Shown here piece after piece: positions 41,318-49,141 of a stretch of 64,000 nucleotides of DNA. The position numbers were made by a program, and so were the translations under genes. A model generated the notes under the pieces. The model saw nothing but the letters and a program-made list of their open reading frames with translations, did no database searches and was not told the origin of the DNA. Each line of letters begins with the position of its first letter. The first letter of the stretch is position 1. Source of the stretch: Clostridia bacterium (GTDB lineage: Bacteria; Bacillota; Clostridia; Christensenellales; Borkfalkiaceae); assembly GCA_017398825.1 (NCBI GenBank), contig JAFQEV010000059.1, forward strand, positions 1-64,000, given 5' to 3'.

Positions 41318-42672
41318 AGTTCGGGTAAGCTTGCAGCTGCAATAGACTGACCTACGCGCTTGTTAGACTCGTCAGGCATTTGGAGCTTAATTCCTGCATA
41401 CTGGGGGAATTCTGCTTTGATTACTTCGTTTGCCTTTTCTAAGATAATATCGCCACCCTTACCAGAGGTTACGCGACCTAAGAGCAAGCCGTGCTTGATA
41501 TCGTAAAATTCGCTATAGTATGCGATAGTGTAACCGAGGTAAATACCTATGCAAGCATAAATATTTTTAGCCATCTCATCACCTTCAGCCATAAGTTTTT
41601 GAATAACTTTTAACTTTTCAGCGGGAGATAAACCCTCTTCAAACTTAAAGCCGGCGTTTTCAGCAAGCTTTATAACGCTATCTTGAGAGAAGTATTTAAC
41701 GCCGCAGCCATAGTCACCCGACCATTCGTCAACCATAGCGCCTTTGTTATAATCAACGGGAGCGAAAGCAAGCTCGTTGAGCCAACCCTCTAAGCAACCC
41801 TCGCGATTTATGTAACCAACCGCCTCGCTTGTTCCCATTGCGATACCTAAAACTGCGGTGTCTTTTAAATCCATTGCGCCGGCAAGAGCAGTAACGTCAC
41901 CGTCGTTAGCAACCTCGATGGGCGCACCGATTTCCTTAGCAATGTCCATATACATGGTCTTTACGTGCTTTTCAAAATCGTCCTCAGGAACTTTTAAGAA
42001 TAACGATGCTACCATTAATTTGTTATCAACGTAAACGCCTGCGGAAGAAACACCGATAGCGTCAACCCTCGGCATTTTGCTTGCCGCGGTTTTCATTGAT
42101 TCCATAATGCCGTCGTACTGATAGTGCCAGTCAGAGTTGAGTTTGGGGTGCCAAACAACCTCTTCACTATATACAACCTCGCCATCGATAACAGCGGAAA
42201 CCTTTCTATCTGAACCACCAGCGTCAAAGCCGATACGGCAACCGTCTAAGTGACCGCCGACTTTTAAGGAACAGCTCTTAGCCTCGGGGAAATCTTTATC
42301 TTCAACGTATTCAACCTCGAAAGGTCTTTCATAAACGCCTGACATAAACTTTTCGTCAAACGCTCTCTCACCCGTTTTGGTGTAAGCTGATTTAATTCTT
42401 TCATAGATATACTTATCACCGGAAAGTATAATTTTATAACCACCTGCAACCCAAAGAATAGTTTTAATTATTCTTTCAGCAACACCGTAGTTTTCTTCTC
42501 TTTTATTATCGTCGGCAAAAATTTCAAGATTGTAGATAAAGTTATAACCTTTATTTCTCTCTACGCAAATCTTTAAAGTCTTGCTCTCTTCTTTTTTAAC
42601 AGCCTCTCTAAATTCGTTGAGTTTAACTATCATCGGGTAGTAATTTTTATCGTATACGGGAGTAAATTTCAT
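41314..42672 (-). CDS. ROK/hexokinase-superfamily protein with extra N-terminal domain
   Basis: A 452-residue cytoplasmic protein. From about residue 155 it has the actin-like ATPase fold of ROK sugar kinases: GFDAGGSDRKVSAVIDGEVV (phosphate 1), VDAIGVSSAGVYVDNK, VANDGDVTALAGA with the likely catalytic Asp, and GIAMGTSEAVGYI (phosphate 2). The classical ROK zinc motif is not visible. The first 150 residues (KLNEFREAVKK, VAGGYKIILSG) are an unrecognised added domain, so function may be sugar phosphorylation or sensing. GGAGAAGGCT sets the start at 42672 rather than 42684. Confidence 0.75.
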   Translation of the reverse strand: MKFTPVYDKNYYPMIVKLNEFREAVKKEESKTLKICVERNKGYNFIYNLEIFADDNKREENYGVAERIIKTILWVAGGYKIILSGDKYIYERIKSAYTKTGERAFDEKFMSGVYERPFEVEYVEDKDFPEAKSCSLKVGGHLDGCRIGFDAGGSDRKVSAVIDGEVVYSEEVVWHPKLNSDWHYQYDGIMESMKTAASKMPRVDAIGVSSAGVYVDNKLMVASLFLKVPEDDFEKHVKTMYMDIAKEIGAPIEVANDGDVTALAGAMDLKDTAVLGIAMGTSEAVGYINREGCLEGWLNELAFAPVDYNKGAMVDEWSGDYGCGVKYFSQDSVIKLAENAGFKFEEGLSPAEKLKVIQKLMAEGDEMAKNIYACIGIYLGYTIAYYSEFYDIKHGLLLGRVTSGKGGDIILEKANEVIKAEFPQYAGIKLQMPDESNKRVGQSIAAASLPEL

Positions 42673-42771
42673 AGCCTTCTCCATTTTAATATTTTATTCC
42701 ATACTATATTAGCACAATTAAATTTATTTTAAAAGGGGTTTTACAAAAAAACTTTAGATTTTTTTATAAAA

Positions 42772-42802
42772 TAAAAAACAACGGAAAATTTCCGTTGTTT
42801 TT
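42772..42802 (-). terminator. Terminator of the amino-acid ABC operon
   Basis: AACAACGGAAA/TTTCCGTTGTT hairpin with T-run on the minus strand, behind the ATPase gene. Confidence 0.87.
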
Positions 42803-42804
42803 AG

Positions 42805-43641
42805 TTATAAAACTTTGGATAAAAAATCTTTAAGCCTTGGGTTTTGAGGATTAGAGAAAAACTCTTTGGGATTGTTTTCTTCCTTTATGACGCCCTCGTC
42901 CATAAATATAACTCGATTTGCTACCTCTCTTGCAAAGCCCATTTCGTGAGTTACGATTACCATCGTCATATTCTCTTTAGCAAGCTGGCGCATAAGTTCT
43001 AAAACCTCGCCTACCATTTCGGGATCAAGAGCGGAAGTCGGCTCGTCAAACAAGATAACCTTGGGGTCCATAGCGAGCGCTCTTACGATTGCTATACGCT
43101 GTTTTTGACCGCCTGATAAGGTTGAGGGATACGCCTCGGCAAACTCTTCAAGCTGAATGCGCTTTAATAGCTCCATCGCCTTTTGATTTGCCTTTTCTTT
43201 GATAGTTTTAAGATCGTCACCCAAATCAAGCAAAGGAGTTTTTTCCTTAGAGAAAAGGTTTTTAATTTTTATTTTAAAGTTTTTAAACTTTAACTTGCTA
43301 CGGTTTTTCTTTGCTACTAATACGGGTGCTAACGTGATGTTATCTATTACGTTTAAATTGTTGAACAAGTTAAACTGCTGAAACACCATACCGATTTTTT
43401 GGCGATGAACGTTTATATCAACCTTCATATCGGCAAGGTTCTCACCGTCAAACCAAATCGCTCCGGAAGATGCGTCTTCCATACAGTTTAAACATCTCAA
43501 AAAAGTAGATTTACCGCAACCGGAAGGACCTATAACTACGATAACTTCACCCTTATAAACGTCAAAATCGATACCTTTTAAAACCTCTTTTTCACCAAAA
43601 GATTTCTTAAGTTGCTGTACGCTTAATATTACTTCTTTCAT
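42805..43641 (-). CDS. Polar amino-acid ABC transporter ATPase (GlnQ-like)
   Basis: A 278-residue ATPase: Walker [10 protein letters not shown] (38-46), Q-loop Q88, signature LSGGQ (175-179), Walker [14 protein letters not shown] (195-207), H-loop in [10 protein letters not shown]. Usual length is about 240; the excess is a lysine-rich insertion at about residues 112-146 ([19 protein letters not shown] and on) between the Q-loop and signature helices, which would protrude near the membrane-facing side. The start overlaps the permease stop by 4 nt. It powers amino-acid uptake with the two upstream genes. Confidence 0.93.
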   Translation of the reverse strand: MKEVILSVQQLKKSFGEKEVLKGIDFDVYKGEVIVVIGPSGCGKSTFLRCLNCMEDASSGAIWFDGENLADMKVDINVHRQKIGMVFQQFNLFNNLNVIDNITLAPVLVAKKNRSKLKFKNFKIKIKNLFSKEKTPLLDLGDDLKTIKEKANQKAMELLKRIQLEEFAEAYPSTLSGGQKQRIAIVRALAMDPKVILFDEPTSALDPEMVGEVLELMRQLAKENMTMVIVTHEMGFAREVANRVIFMDEGVIKEENNPKEFFSNPQNPRLKDFLSKVL

Positions 43642-44411
43642 AACTGCACCTTAGCCTTGCGGGTTTTTTTGCGTTTTGAATTAGTTGCGCTTCTATCACT
43701 TCTTGCAAATAGCTTTTCAATACCCCTAACGAGTAAAGTTATTAAAAGCACCAAAATGATATAAACTACACCGAGTATTATGTACGGGATAACAAATTCA
43801 TAGACTTGATTAGCCGTTGCAATGTTTCTAAGCGCTTGATAAAGGTCAACTACCGTTATAAAGCTTAAAACTGACGTTTCCTTAATCAAAGTGATAAACT
43901 CGTTGCCAAGAGTTGGCAATATGTTTTTTATCGCTTGAGGAATAACTATTTTTATCATAGTTGTTCCGTAGCTCAAGCCCAAACTTCTGCCCGCCTCCAT
44001 TTGACCAACGTCAACCGACTTTATGCCACCGCGCATTATCTCCGAAACGTATGCACCTGAGTTAAGTCCGAATATAATTACGCCTACAGCCTCAGGGTCA
44101 ATACCCCTAACGCCGATCATAGGTAAAAATACGTAATACGCCAAAAGAAGTTGAACCATAATAGGCGTACCGCGGAAGAACGCGGTGTAAACGGCACAAA
44201 TTTTATCTAAAATTCTTACCGATAACTTATACTTTGGTGCAACTTTGACAGCAGCGATTAGCGTACCTATTAAAATACCGATAATAAGACCTAAAACCGC
44301 AATTTTCACGGTTATTAAAAGTCCATTACCTAACATTTTAACAAAGTTGTTATTCCAGTTGTTGTAGGATACTTTATCTATAAATATATCCCATTTCAAA
44401 GACCAGTCCAT
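43638..44411 (-). CDS. Polar amino-acid ABC transporter permease
   Basis: A 257-residue HisM/GlnP-type permease with five membrane segments. [30 protein letters not shown] is the HisMQ N-terminal signature; the EAA loop is [35 protein letters not shown]. It ends with a strongly basic tail ([17 protein letters not shown]). Start set at ATG 44411 because AAAGGTG precedes it, rather than 44438. A perfect hairpin separates it from the binding-protein gene. Confidence 0.93.
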   Translation of the reverse strand: MDWSLKWDIFIDKVSYNNWNNNFVKMLGNGLLITVKIAVLGLIIGILIGTLIAAVKVAPKYKLSVRILDKICAVYTAFFRGTPIMVQLLLAYYVFLPMIGVRGIDPEAVGVIIFGLNSGAYVSEIMRGGIKSVDVGQMEAGRSLGLSYGTTMIKIVIPQAIKNILPTLGNEFITLIKETSVLSFITVVDLYQALRNIATANQVYEFVIPYIILGVVYIILVLLITLLVRGIEKLFARSDRSATNSKRKKTRKAKVQL

Positions 44412-44432
44412 AAACACCTTTAACACACTAAT

Positions 44433-44453
44433 TCCCACAACAACGTTGTGGGA
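44433..44453 (-). promoter_or_regulatory. Intercistronic hairpin between binding-protein and permease genes
   Basis: TCCCACAAC, 3-nt loop, GTTGTGGGA: a perfect 9-bp stem without a T-run, about 20 bp before the permease start. Probably protects the upstream part of the mRNA or causes partial termination so that binding protein exceeds permease. Confidence 0.7.
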
Positions 44454-44486
44454 AAGTAGCGTTTATATAAAAATTGTAAACTTAAA

Positions 44487-45329
44487 TTAGTTGTATGATG
44501 CAACGATTGCAGCAGCGGGAGCGTTGTCTACTACTACTGCGTAGATATTGCCGTTGATAACGTCATACGCAGCTAAAGCAGCGCTATCGTATCCCTTACC
44601 TTCGATATTAGTAAAGCCTGCAACGTAATCTACCGAAGTAGTACCGTTTTGATAACCGATTTTCTTACCGGTAAGACCTGCTAAAACAGCCTCAACTTCC
44701 GCTTGAGTGGTGCAGTTGTCAAAATCAGTATTGTCAGCAGCAACAATGATGTTTAAAGATGCATTGAAGTACTTAGTGGTGAAACGATAACCTGCACGGT
44801 CGGGAGATACAGTCATACCTGCCATACCGATATCTGCATAACCTGCGTCAAGAGAGGGAAGAATTGCGTCAAAGTCAATGTTCTTAATAATTAACTCAAG
44901 ACCCATCTTAGATGCATAACCTGCAGCGATTTCCATATCAACGCCGTAGATTTTACCGTTTTCAATGTATTCAAACGGTGAGAACGGGCAGTTAGTTGCA
45001 ACAACGAACTTGCCTGCTCCAACGTCACCAGCCTCGTTAGTACCAGTACCGTCACCAACGTAGTTATAACCAACCTTAGTACCTTTGTTTTCAAAGTACT
45101 TAGCCATAATAGCATCGAAAGTACCGTCTGCCTTAATTTCAGCAAGATATTCGTTAAAGCTGGTTTCTAAAGCTACGTTATCCATCTTCATAGCGAAAGC
45201 GTACTGCTCGTCACCAAGGGGAACGTTGATAAGCTTTAATTGATCGCCATCGTCCTTACAAGCAGTCAAAGCCATTGCTGCAGTAAAGGCGAGAACAAGA
45301 GTTAACATAATAGTCAATAATTTTTTCAT
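44487..45329 (-). CDS. Amino-acid ABC substrate-binding lipoprotein, circularly permuted
   Basis: A 280-residue SBP_bac_3-type lipoprotein (lipobox ALTAC, C24). Unusually, the segment that normally ends this family, LKLINVPLGDEQYAFAM followed by LETSFNEYLAEIKADGTFDAIMAKYF (residues 31-79), comes directly after the signal peptide. A Gly/Asn-rich linker (about 82-106) follows, then the normal beginning KFVVATNCPFSPFEY (107-121), the ligand arginine region GMTVSPDRAGYRF (R178), LTGKKIGYQNGTTS, and the ligand aspartate VVVDNAPAA (D268), after which the chain ends at residue 280. All elements are present once, so the protein looks permuted rather than broken. It feeds the downstream permease and ATPase. 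Confidence 0.9.
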   Translation of the reverse strand: MKKLLTIMLTLVLAFTAAMALTACKDDGDQLKLINVPLGDEQYAFAMKMDNVALETSFNEYLAEIKADGTFDAIMAKYFENKGTKVGYNYVGDGTGTNEAGDVGAGKFVVATNCPFSPFEYIENGKIYGVDMEIAAGYASKMGLELIIKNIDFDAILPSLDAGYADIGMAGMTVSPDRAGYRFTTKYFNASLNIIVAADNTDFDNCTTQAEVEAVLAGLTGKKIGYQNGTTSVDYVAGFTNIEGKGYDSAALAAYDVINGNIYAVVVDNAPAAAIVASYN

Positions 45330-45366
45330 AAGTTTTCTCCTTATATTTATTTAATATTGTTTAATT

Positions 45367-45395
45367 ATTATATATTCAACGAAATGATATGTCAA
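45367..45395 (-). promoter_or_regulatory. Promoter of the amino-acid ABC operon
   Basis: Perfect consensus on the minus strand: TTGACA (45395-45390), 17-bp spacer, TATAAT (45372-45367). AAGGAG before the binding-protein start. Confidence 0.85.
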
Positions 45396-45454
45396 ACGTT
45401 TTTGAATAAAATTAAAATTTATTCATTTTTGCATGCATAAATGCATAAAAGATA

Positions 45455-45485
45455 ATAAAAAAACGAGAGAAATCTCCCGTTTTTA
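45455..45485 (-). terminator. Terminator after the CDF transporter gene
   Basis: AACGGGAGA/TCTCTCGTT-type hairpin with T-run on the minus strand. Confidence 0.78.
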
Positions 45486-45509
45486 AAGTTTTATAAATAA
45501 TTTGCTTGT

Positions 45510-46673
45510 TTAATTATATGATTTATCAATCGTGATAACAGCGTCAAACTTAGGATAGGTTTGCTTTATCATACGGCAAAGCCCGTCTTTTACCTGTTGC
45601 TCGGTCATCTCGAGATTGAACGGCATAACGCAATCGAAAATTACGATGTTTCTGTACTTGCCGTCAACAATTCTAACGTCGTGAACGGAAAGGTTTTCGT
45701 TTACACGCTTTACGTTATCGTGTAAAAACTTTCTCATTTCAACAGCTAAAGGATTAGTCGTTGAAACGGGATCAAAGTGAATAACTATTTCAAGGTTATC
45801 CTCTTCTAAAAAGATTTTTTCAATCTTGTCAATTAGCTCGTGGCTAAGTATTACGTCTCCCTCTGCAGCCATTTCAACGTGAACGCTTGCAAACGTTCTA
45901 CCAACGCCGTAATCGTGAACGATAAGGTCGTGTATGCCTAAAACACCATCGTAGCTTAAAAGCTTATTCTTGATTTTATCAACCGTTTGCTTTTCGGGCG
46001 GTTTGCCAAGAAGACTTGCCAAAGTGTCCTTTAAAAGCCCAAGCGCACTTACCATTATAAATACTGCTACGGCTATTGCCATAATTCCGTCGAGCGAAAA
46101 GGATAAATACGGGCTTAATATCAAAGATATTAAAACTGCGGTGGTGGAGATTGCGTCGTTGCGCGCGTCAACAGAGGTTGCTCGCAAAGTATCAGAGTTT
46201 ATCTTCTTTCCAGCCGAGCCGTTGAGTATCGACAATAAAATTTTTGCCACGATTGAAAGGGCTAAAATTACTACCGCTAAAACGGAAAAAGTTACCGCTG
46301 ACGGAGCTATTACCTTTTCTACACCGCTCTTTAAAAGCTCTACGCCGATTACCATAATGAGTATAGTTACGATAAACGCCGAAACGTATTCGTACCTACC
46401 GTGCCCGTACGGGTGCTCCTTATCGGCAGGGCGAGAAGACAACTTAAAGCCCACAAAGCTTATAACGCTGGAAGATGCGTCGCCAAAGTTGTTGAGCGCA
46501 TCGGCAACGATTGCCACCGAGCCGGATATTATACCTGCAAACAGCTTTACACCAAAGAGTAAAATATTGAATATTATGCCTATAACGCTTGCAACTTTTC
46601 CGTATGCGGAACGCACTTTTTGGTCGCAAACGTCGTCAGCATTTTTTATAAAAAGTTTAAAAAAATTAGCCAT
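45510..46673 (-). CDS. Cation diffusion facilitator (CDF) transporter
   Basis: A 387-residue metal efflux protein with six membrane segments and a C-terminal cytoplasmic domain. SGSVAIVADALNNFGDASSSVISFVGFKLSSRPADKEHPYGHGRYEYVSAF holds the metal-site pattern of TM2 (here DxxxNFGD rather than HxxxD) and the DKEHPYGHGR loop; SVDARNDAIST holds the TM5 pair. The Asp/Asn combination suggests Mn2+ or Fe2+ rather than Zn2+ (inference). Start at 46673 with AAGG upstream; it overlaps tsaD by 8 nt. Confidence 0.88.
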   Translation of the reverse strand: MANFFKLFIKNADDVCDQKVRSAYGKVASVIGIIFNILLFGVKLFAGIISGSVAIVADALNNFGDASSSVISFVGFKLSSRPADKEHPYGHGRYEYVSAFIVTILIMVIGVELLKSGVEKVIAPSAVTFSVLAVVILALSIVAKILLSILNGSAGKKINSDTLRATSVDARNDAISTTAVLISLILSPYLSFSLDGIMAIAVAVFIMVSALGLLKDTLASLLGKPPEKQTVDKIKNKLLSYDGVLGIHDLIVHDYGVGRTFASVHVEMAAEGDVILSHELIDKIEKIFLEEDNLEIVIHFDPVSTTNPLAVEMRKFLHDNVKRVNENLSVHDVRIVDGKYRNIVIFDCVMPFNLEMTEQQVKDGLCRMIKQTYPKFDAVITIDKSYN

Positions 46674-47733
46674 TAAATACCTTAGTTGCCGTGATTTCAA
46701 TAAACGCGTTTGCGTTTAAAGTTAAATCGGCAAAGTTTTTGTTTAAGTATTGAAGATAGCCCTCAGCGCCTATCATCGACGCATTGTCCGTGCACAACTT
46801 TTTCTCGGGTAAAACGAGTTTTACACCCTTCTTTTTGCATTCAGCAACGAGTTTTTCCCTAAGATAGCCGTTTGCCGAAACGCCACCGCCAACCGATAGC
46901 ACTTTATATCCCTTTTCTTTAACGGCGGAAAGGGCTTTTTTAACGAGCACGTCTAAAGCGGAAGATTGAAAGGAACAAGCTAAGTCTTCCCTACTATAAT
47001 ATTCGCCTTTTTGCTCCTTGTTGTGAACGTAATTGATAACTGCCGTTTTAAGCCCGCTATAAGAAAAGTCATAGCCTTTTTTGCCCTTGAGCATTGCGGG
47101 GAGTTCTATATTGTTTTCACCCTCTTTCGCAAGCCTTTCAACGTTAGGTCCGCCCGGGTACTCTAAACCCAAAACTCTTGCAACTTTATCAAAAGCCTCG
47201 CCGGCAGCATCGTCAAGCGTACCGCCCAAAACTTCGTAGTTATAATAATCGCGAACGTCAATAATCGCGGTGTGCCCACCGCTTGCAAGCAAACATATAA
47301 AAGGGGGTTTTAACGCCTTATCGGTCAAGTATCCAGCCGAAACGTGACCGCGAACGTGGTTTACCGGAACGAGCGGAATTCCCAAAGAATAAGCAAGGGC
47401 TTTAGCGTACGATACGCCAACGAGCAAAGCGCCTATTAGACCCGAGCCGTACGTTACGGCTATTGCATCTAAATCTTTTAAGGTAATGCCCGCCTCTTTA
47501 ACAGCTTTTTCAACCGTTAAAGATATTGCCGTGGTGTGCATGCGCGACGCAATTTCCGGCACTACTCCACCAAAGGGAATATGCTCGGTCATTGAACTCA
47601 TTATAACCGAAGAGAGTATTTCTCTTCCGCCCTTTACAACCGATGCGGCAGTCTCGTCGCAACTCGATTCTATAGCAAGTATTAAGGCATCTTCTTTTAA
47701 AGATGCCGTTTTTATTTTATCAAAATATTTCAT
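46666..47733 (-). CDS. tsaD: tRNA N6-threonylcarbamoyladenosine transferase TsaD
   Basis: A 355-residue Kae1/TsaD ATPase-fold protein that transfers the threonylcarbamoyl group to A37 of ANN-decoding tRNAs. Motifs: LAIESSCDETAASVV, GGVVPEIASRMHT, AVTYGSGLIGALLVG, VNHVRGHVSAGY (metal-binding histidines), LLASGGHTAI, GEAFDKVARVLGLEYPGGP and SVGGGVSANGYLR. About 12 extra residues precede the usual start. Overlaps prfB by one nucleotide and the CDF gene by 8 nt, so it is in an operon with both. Confidence 0.96.
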   Translation of the reverse strand: MKYFDKIKTASLKEDALILAIESSCDETAASVVKGGREILSSVIMSSMTEHIPFGGVVPEIASRMHTTAISLTVEKAVKEAGITLKDLDAIAVTYGSGLIGALLVGVSYAKALAYSLGIPLVPVNHVRGHVSAGYLTDKALKPPFICLLASGGHTAIIDVRDYYNYEVLGGTLDDAAGEAFDKVARVLGLEYPGGPNVERLAKEGENNIELPAMLKGKKGYDFSYSGLKTAVINYVHNKEQKGEYYSREDLACSFQSSALDVLVKKALSAVKEKGYKVLSVGGGVSANGYLREKLVAECKKKGVKLVLPEKKLCTDNASMIGAEGYLQYLNKNFADLTLNANAFIEITATKVFNG

Positions 47734-48830
47734 TACGATTTTTTCAAATAATCAACGATAAAGAGGTCGATATCGCCGTCCATTACCGCTTGAACGTTGG
47801 AGTTTTCAGCGCCCGTTCTGTGATCCTTTACCAAAGTGTAGGGGCAGAATACGTAAGAGCGGATTTGGCTACCCCACTCTATCTTTTTAATCTCGCCCTT
47901 AATCTCTTGCGCCTCAGCCATCTTTTCAGCCTCTCTGCGCTCAACGAGCTTACTCATAAGCATTCTCATTGCTTGCTCGCGGTTTTGAATTTGCGAGCGC
48001 TCGTTTTGGCAGGCAACGATAATGCCCGTAGGCAAGTGAGTTATTCTTATTGCGGACTCAGTTTTATTAACGTGCTGACCGCCTGCACCCGAGGAACGAT
48101 AGGTATCAACCTTTATATCTTCAGGGCGAATTTCAATGCTCTCGTCGTTTTCAATTTCAGGCATAACCTCAACAGATGAAAAAGAGGTTTGCCTCCTCGC
48201 GTTCGCATCGAACGGAGATATTCTAACAAGCCTATGAACGCCTTTTTCAGCCTTTAAGTACCCGTAAGCGTTAACGCCTTCAACCCTAAACGAAACGGAT
48301 TTTATGCCCGCGCTATCGCCTTCTAAGCGGTCAAGCTCGGTAATTTTGTAGCCGTGTTTTTCAGAGTATAAAATATACATGCGGTAAAGCATTTCAGTCC
48401 AGTCGCAAGCCTCAGTACCGCCAGCGCCAGCGTGCAAAGTCATAAGTGCGCTCGAGGAATCGTATTTACCGCGAAGAAGGGCTTGAAGACGCATTTTTTC
48501 AATATCCTCTTCAGCCTCCTTAAGCTCAGCCTCAACCTCGGTCATAAAGCTATCGTCGTTTTCCTCTTCGGATAAGGTTATCATCTCTTCCGCGTCTGAA
48601 ATTGCCTTTTCAGCCCTATCAAACACCTCTATTTTGTTTCTTATAGCTTGCGCCTTTTTGGAATATTCTGCAGACTTTTTAAGGTCGGTATACACCTCTT
48701 CCTTTTCAAGCTCCTTTTCAAGCGAGGAAAGCTCAGTTCTCGCAGTATCGATATCGAGAGAATATCCCGCCTCTTTTAAAGTTTCCTTAAGGTCGGCTAT
48801 TTTTTGCCAGTATAAATCAGTTCTAATCAT
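47733..48830 (-). CDS. prfB: Peptide chain release factor 2
   Basis: A 365-residue class I release factor recognising UGA/UAA. The recognition motif SPF is seen in RISPFDANARRQTSF, and the peptidyl-hydrolysis GGQ in SSGAGGQHVNKTESAIRITH. The chain is encoded in one uninterrupted frame from the ATG at 48830: the usual programmed +1 frameshift with in-frame UGA near codon 25 is absent, the region reading LKEAGYSLDIDTARTEL. Autoregulation by that route is therefore lost here. It is followed by tsaD with one shared nucleotide. Confidence 0.95.
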   Translation of the reverse strand: MIRTDLYWQKIADLKETLKEAGYSLDIDTARTELSSLEKELEKEEVYTDLKKSAEYSKKAQAIRNKIEVFDRAEKAISDAEEMITLSEEENDDSFMTEVEAELKEAEEDIEKMRLQALLRGKYDSSSALMTLHAGAGGTEACDWTEMLYRMYILYSEKHGYKITELDRLEGDSAGIKSVSFRVEGVNAYGYLKAEKGVHRLVRISPFDANARRQTSFSSVEVMPEIENDESIEIRPEDIKVDTYRSSGAGGQHVNKTESAIRITHLPTGIIVACQNERSQIQNREQAMRMLMSKLVERREAEKMAEAQEIKGEIKKIEWGSQIRSYVFCPYTLVKDHRTGAENSNVQAVMDGDIDLFIVDYLKKS

Positions 48831-48885
48831 AATTTTCGTTCTTAGTTAAAATTTTATTTTTCGCATAGGTTGCCGTGCTCAAACC

Positions 48886-48943
48886 CTCAATACTTGTATC
48901 GCGAAGTATTTCACGGTTTTGCTGTCGCTTGTTTAAACTGAGG
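48886..48943. repeat. Direct repeat between secA and prfB, copy 1
   Basis: CAATACTTGTATCGCGAAGT and following bases to GTTTAAACTGAGGG, matching 49076-49137. Outer arms CCCTCA/TGAGGG and inner ATACTT/AAGTAT can pair, so each copy is itself a hairpin. Part of the 311-bp gene-free stretch. Confidence 0.72.
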
Positions 48944-49031
48944 GCGAAGTTTACACAATGGTTGATTAAATTAAAACCGTCAAATGCGAGCAAGACGATT
49001 AGTTTCTCTTGGTTCTTTGTTTATTTCAGTC

Positions 49032-49082
49032 GTATTTGGCAATTGTACACGTACTTATCGTACGGAATCAATTGACAAATAC
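49032..49082. repeat. Long inverted repeat between secA and prfB
   Basis: GTATTTGGCAATTG and CAATTGACAAATAC (13 of 14 bases pair) enclose a GTAC...GTAC-containing interior. It adjoins the direct repeat at 49076, so the whole 48886-49137 stretch looks like another palindromic mobile element. Confidence 0.68.
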
Positions 49083-49137
49083 TTGTATTGCGAAGTATTT
49101 CACGGTTTTTATATCAACCGTTTGTTTAAACTGAGCC
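49076..49137. repeat. Direct repeat between secA and prfB, copy 2
   Basis: CAAATACTTGTATTGCGAAG and following bases to GTTTAAACTGAGCC, ending 4 bp before the secA stop codon (49142). Confidence 0.72.
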
Positions 49138-49141
49138 TATA

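Noticed and set aside
48700-48830. Programmed frameshift site in prfB
   Set aside because: Searched the first 40 codons; there is no in-frame TGA and the protein is continuous.
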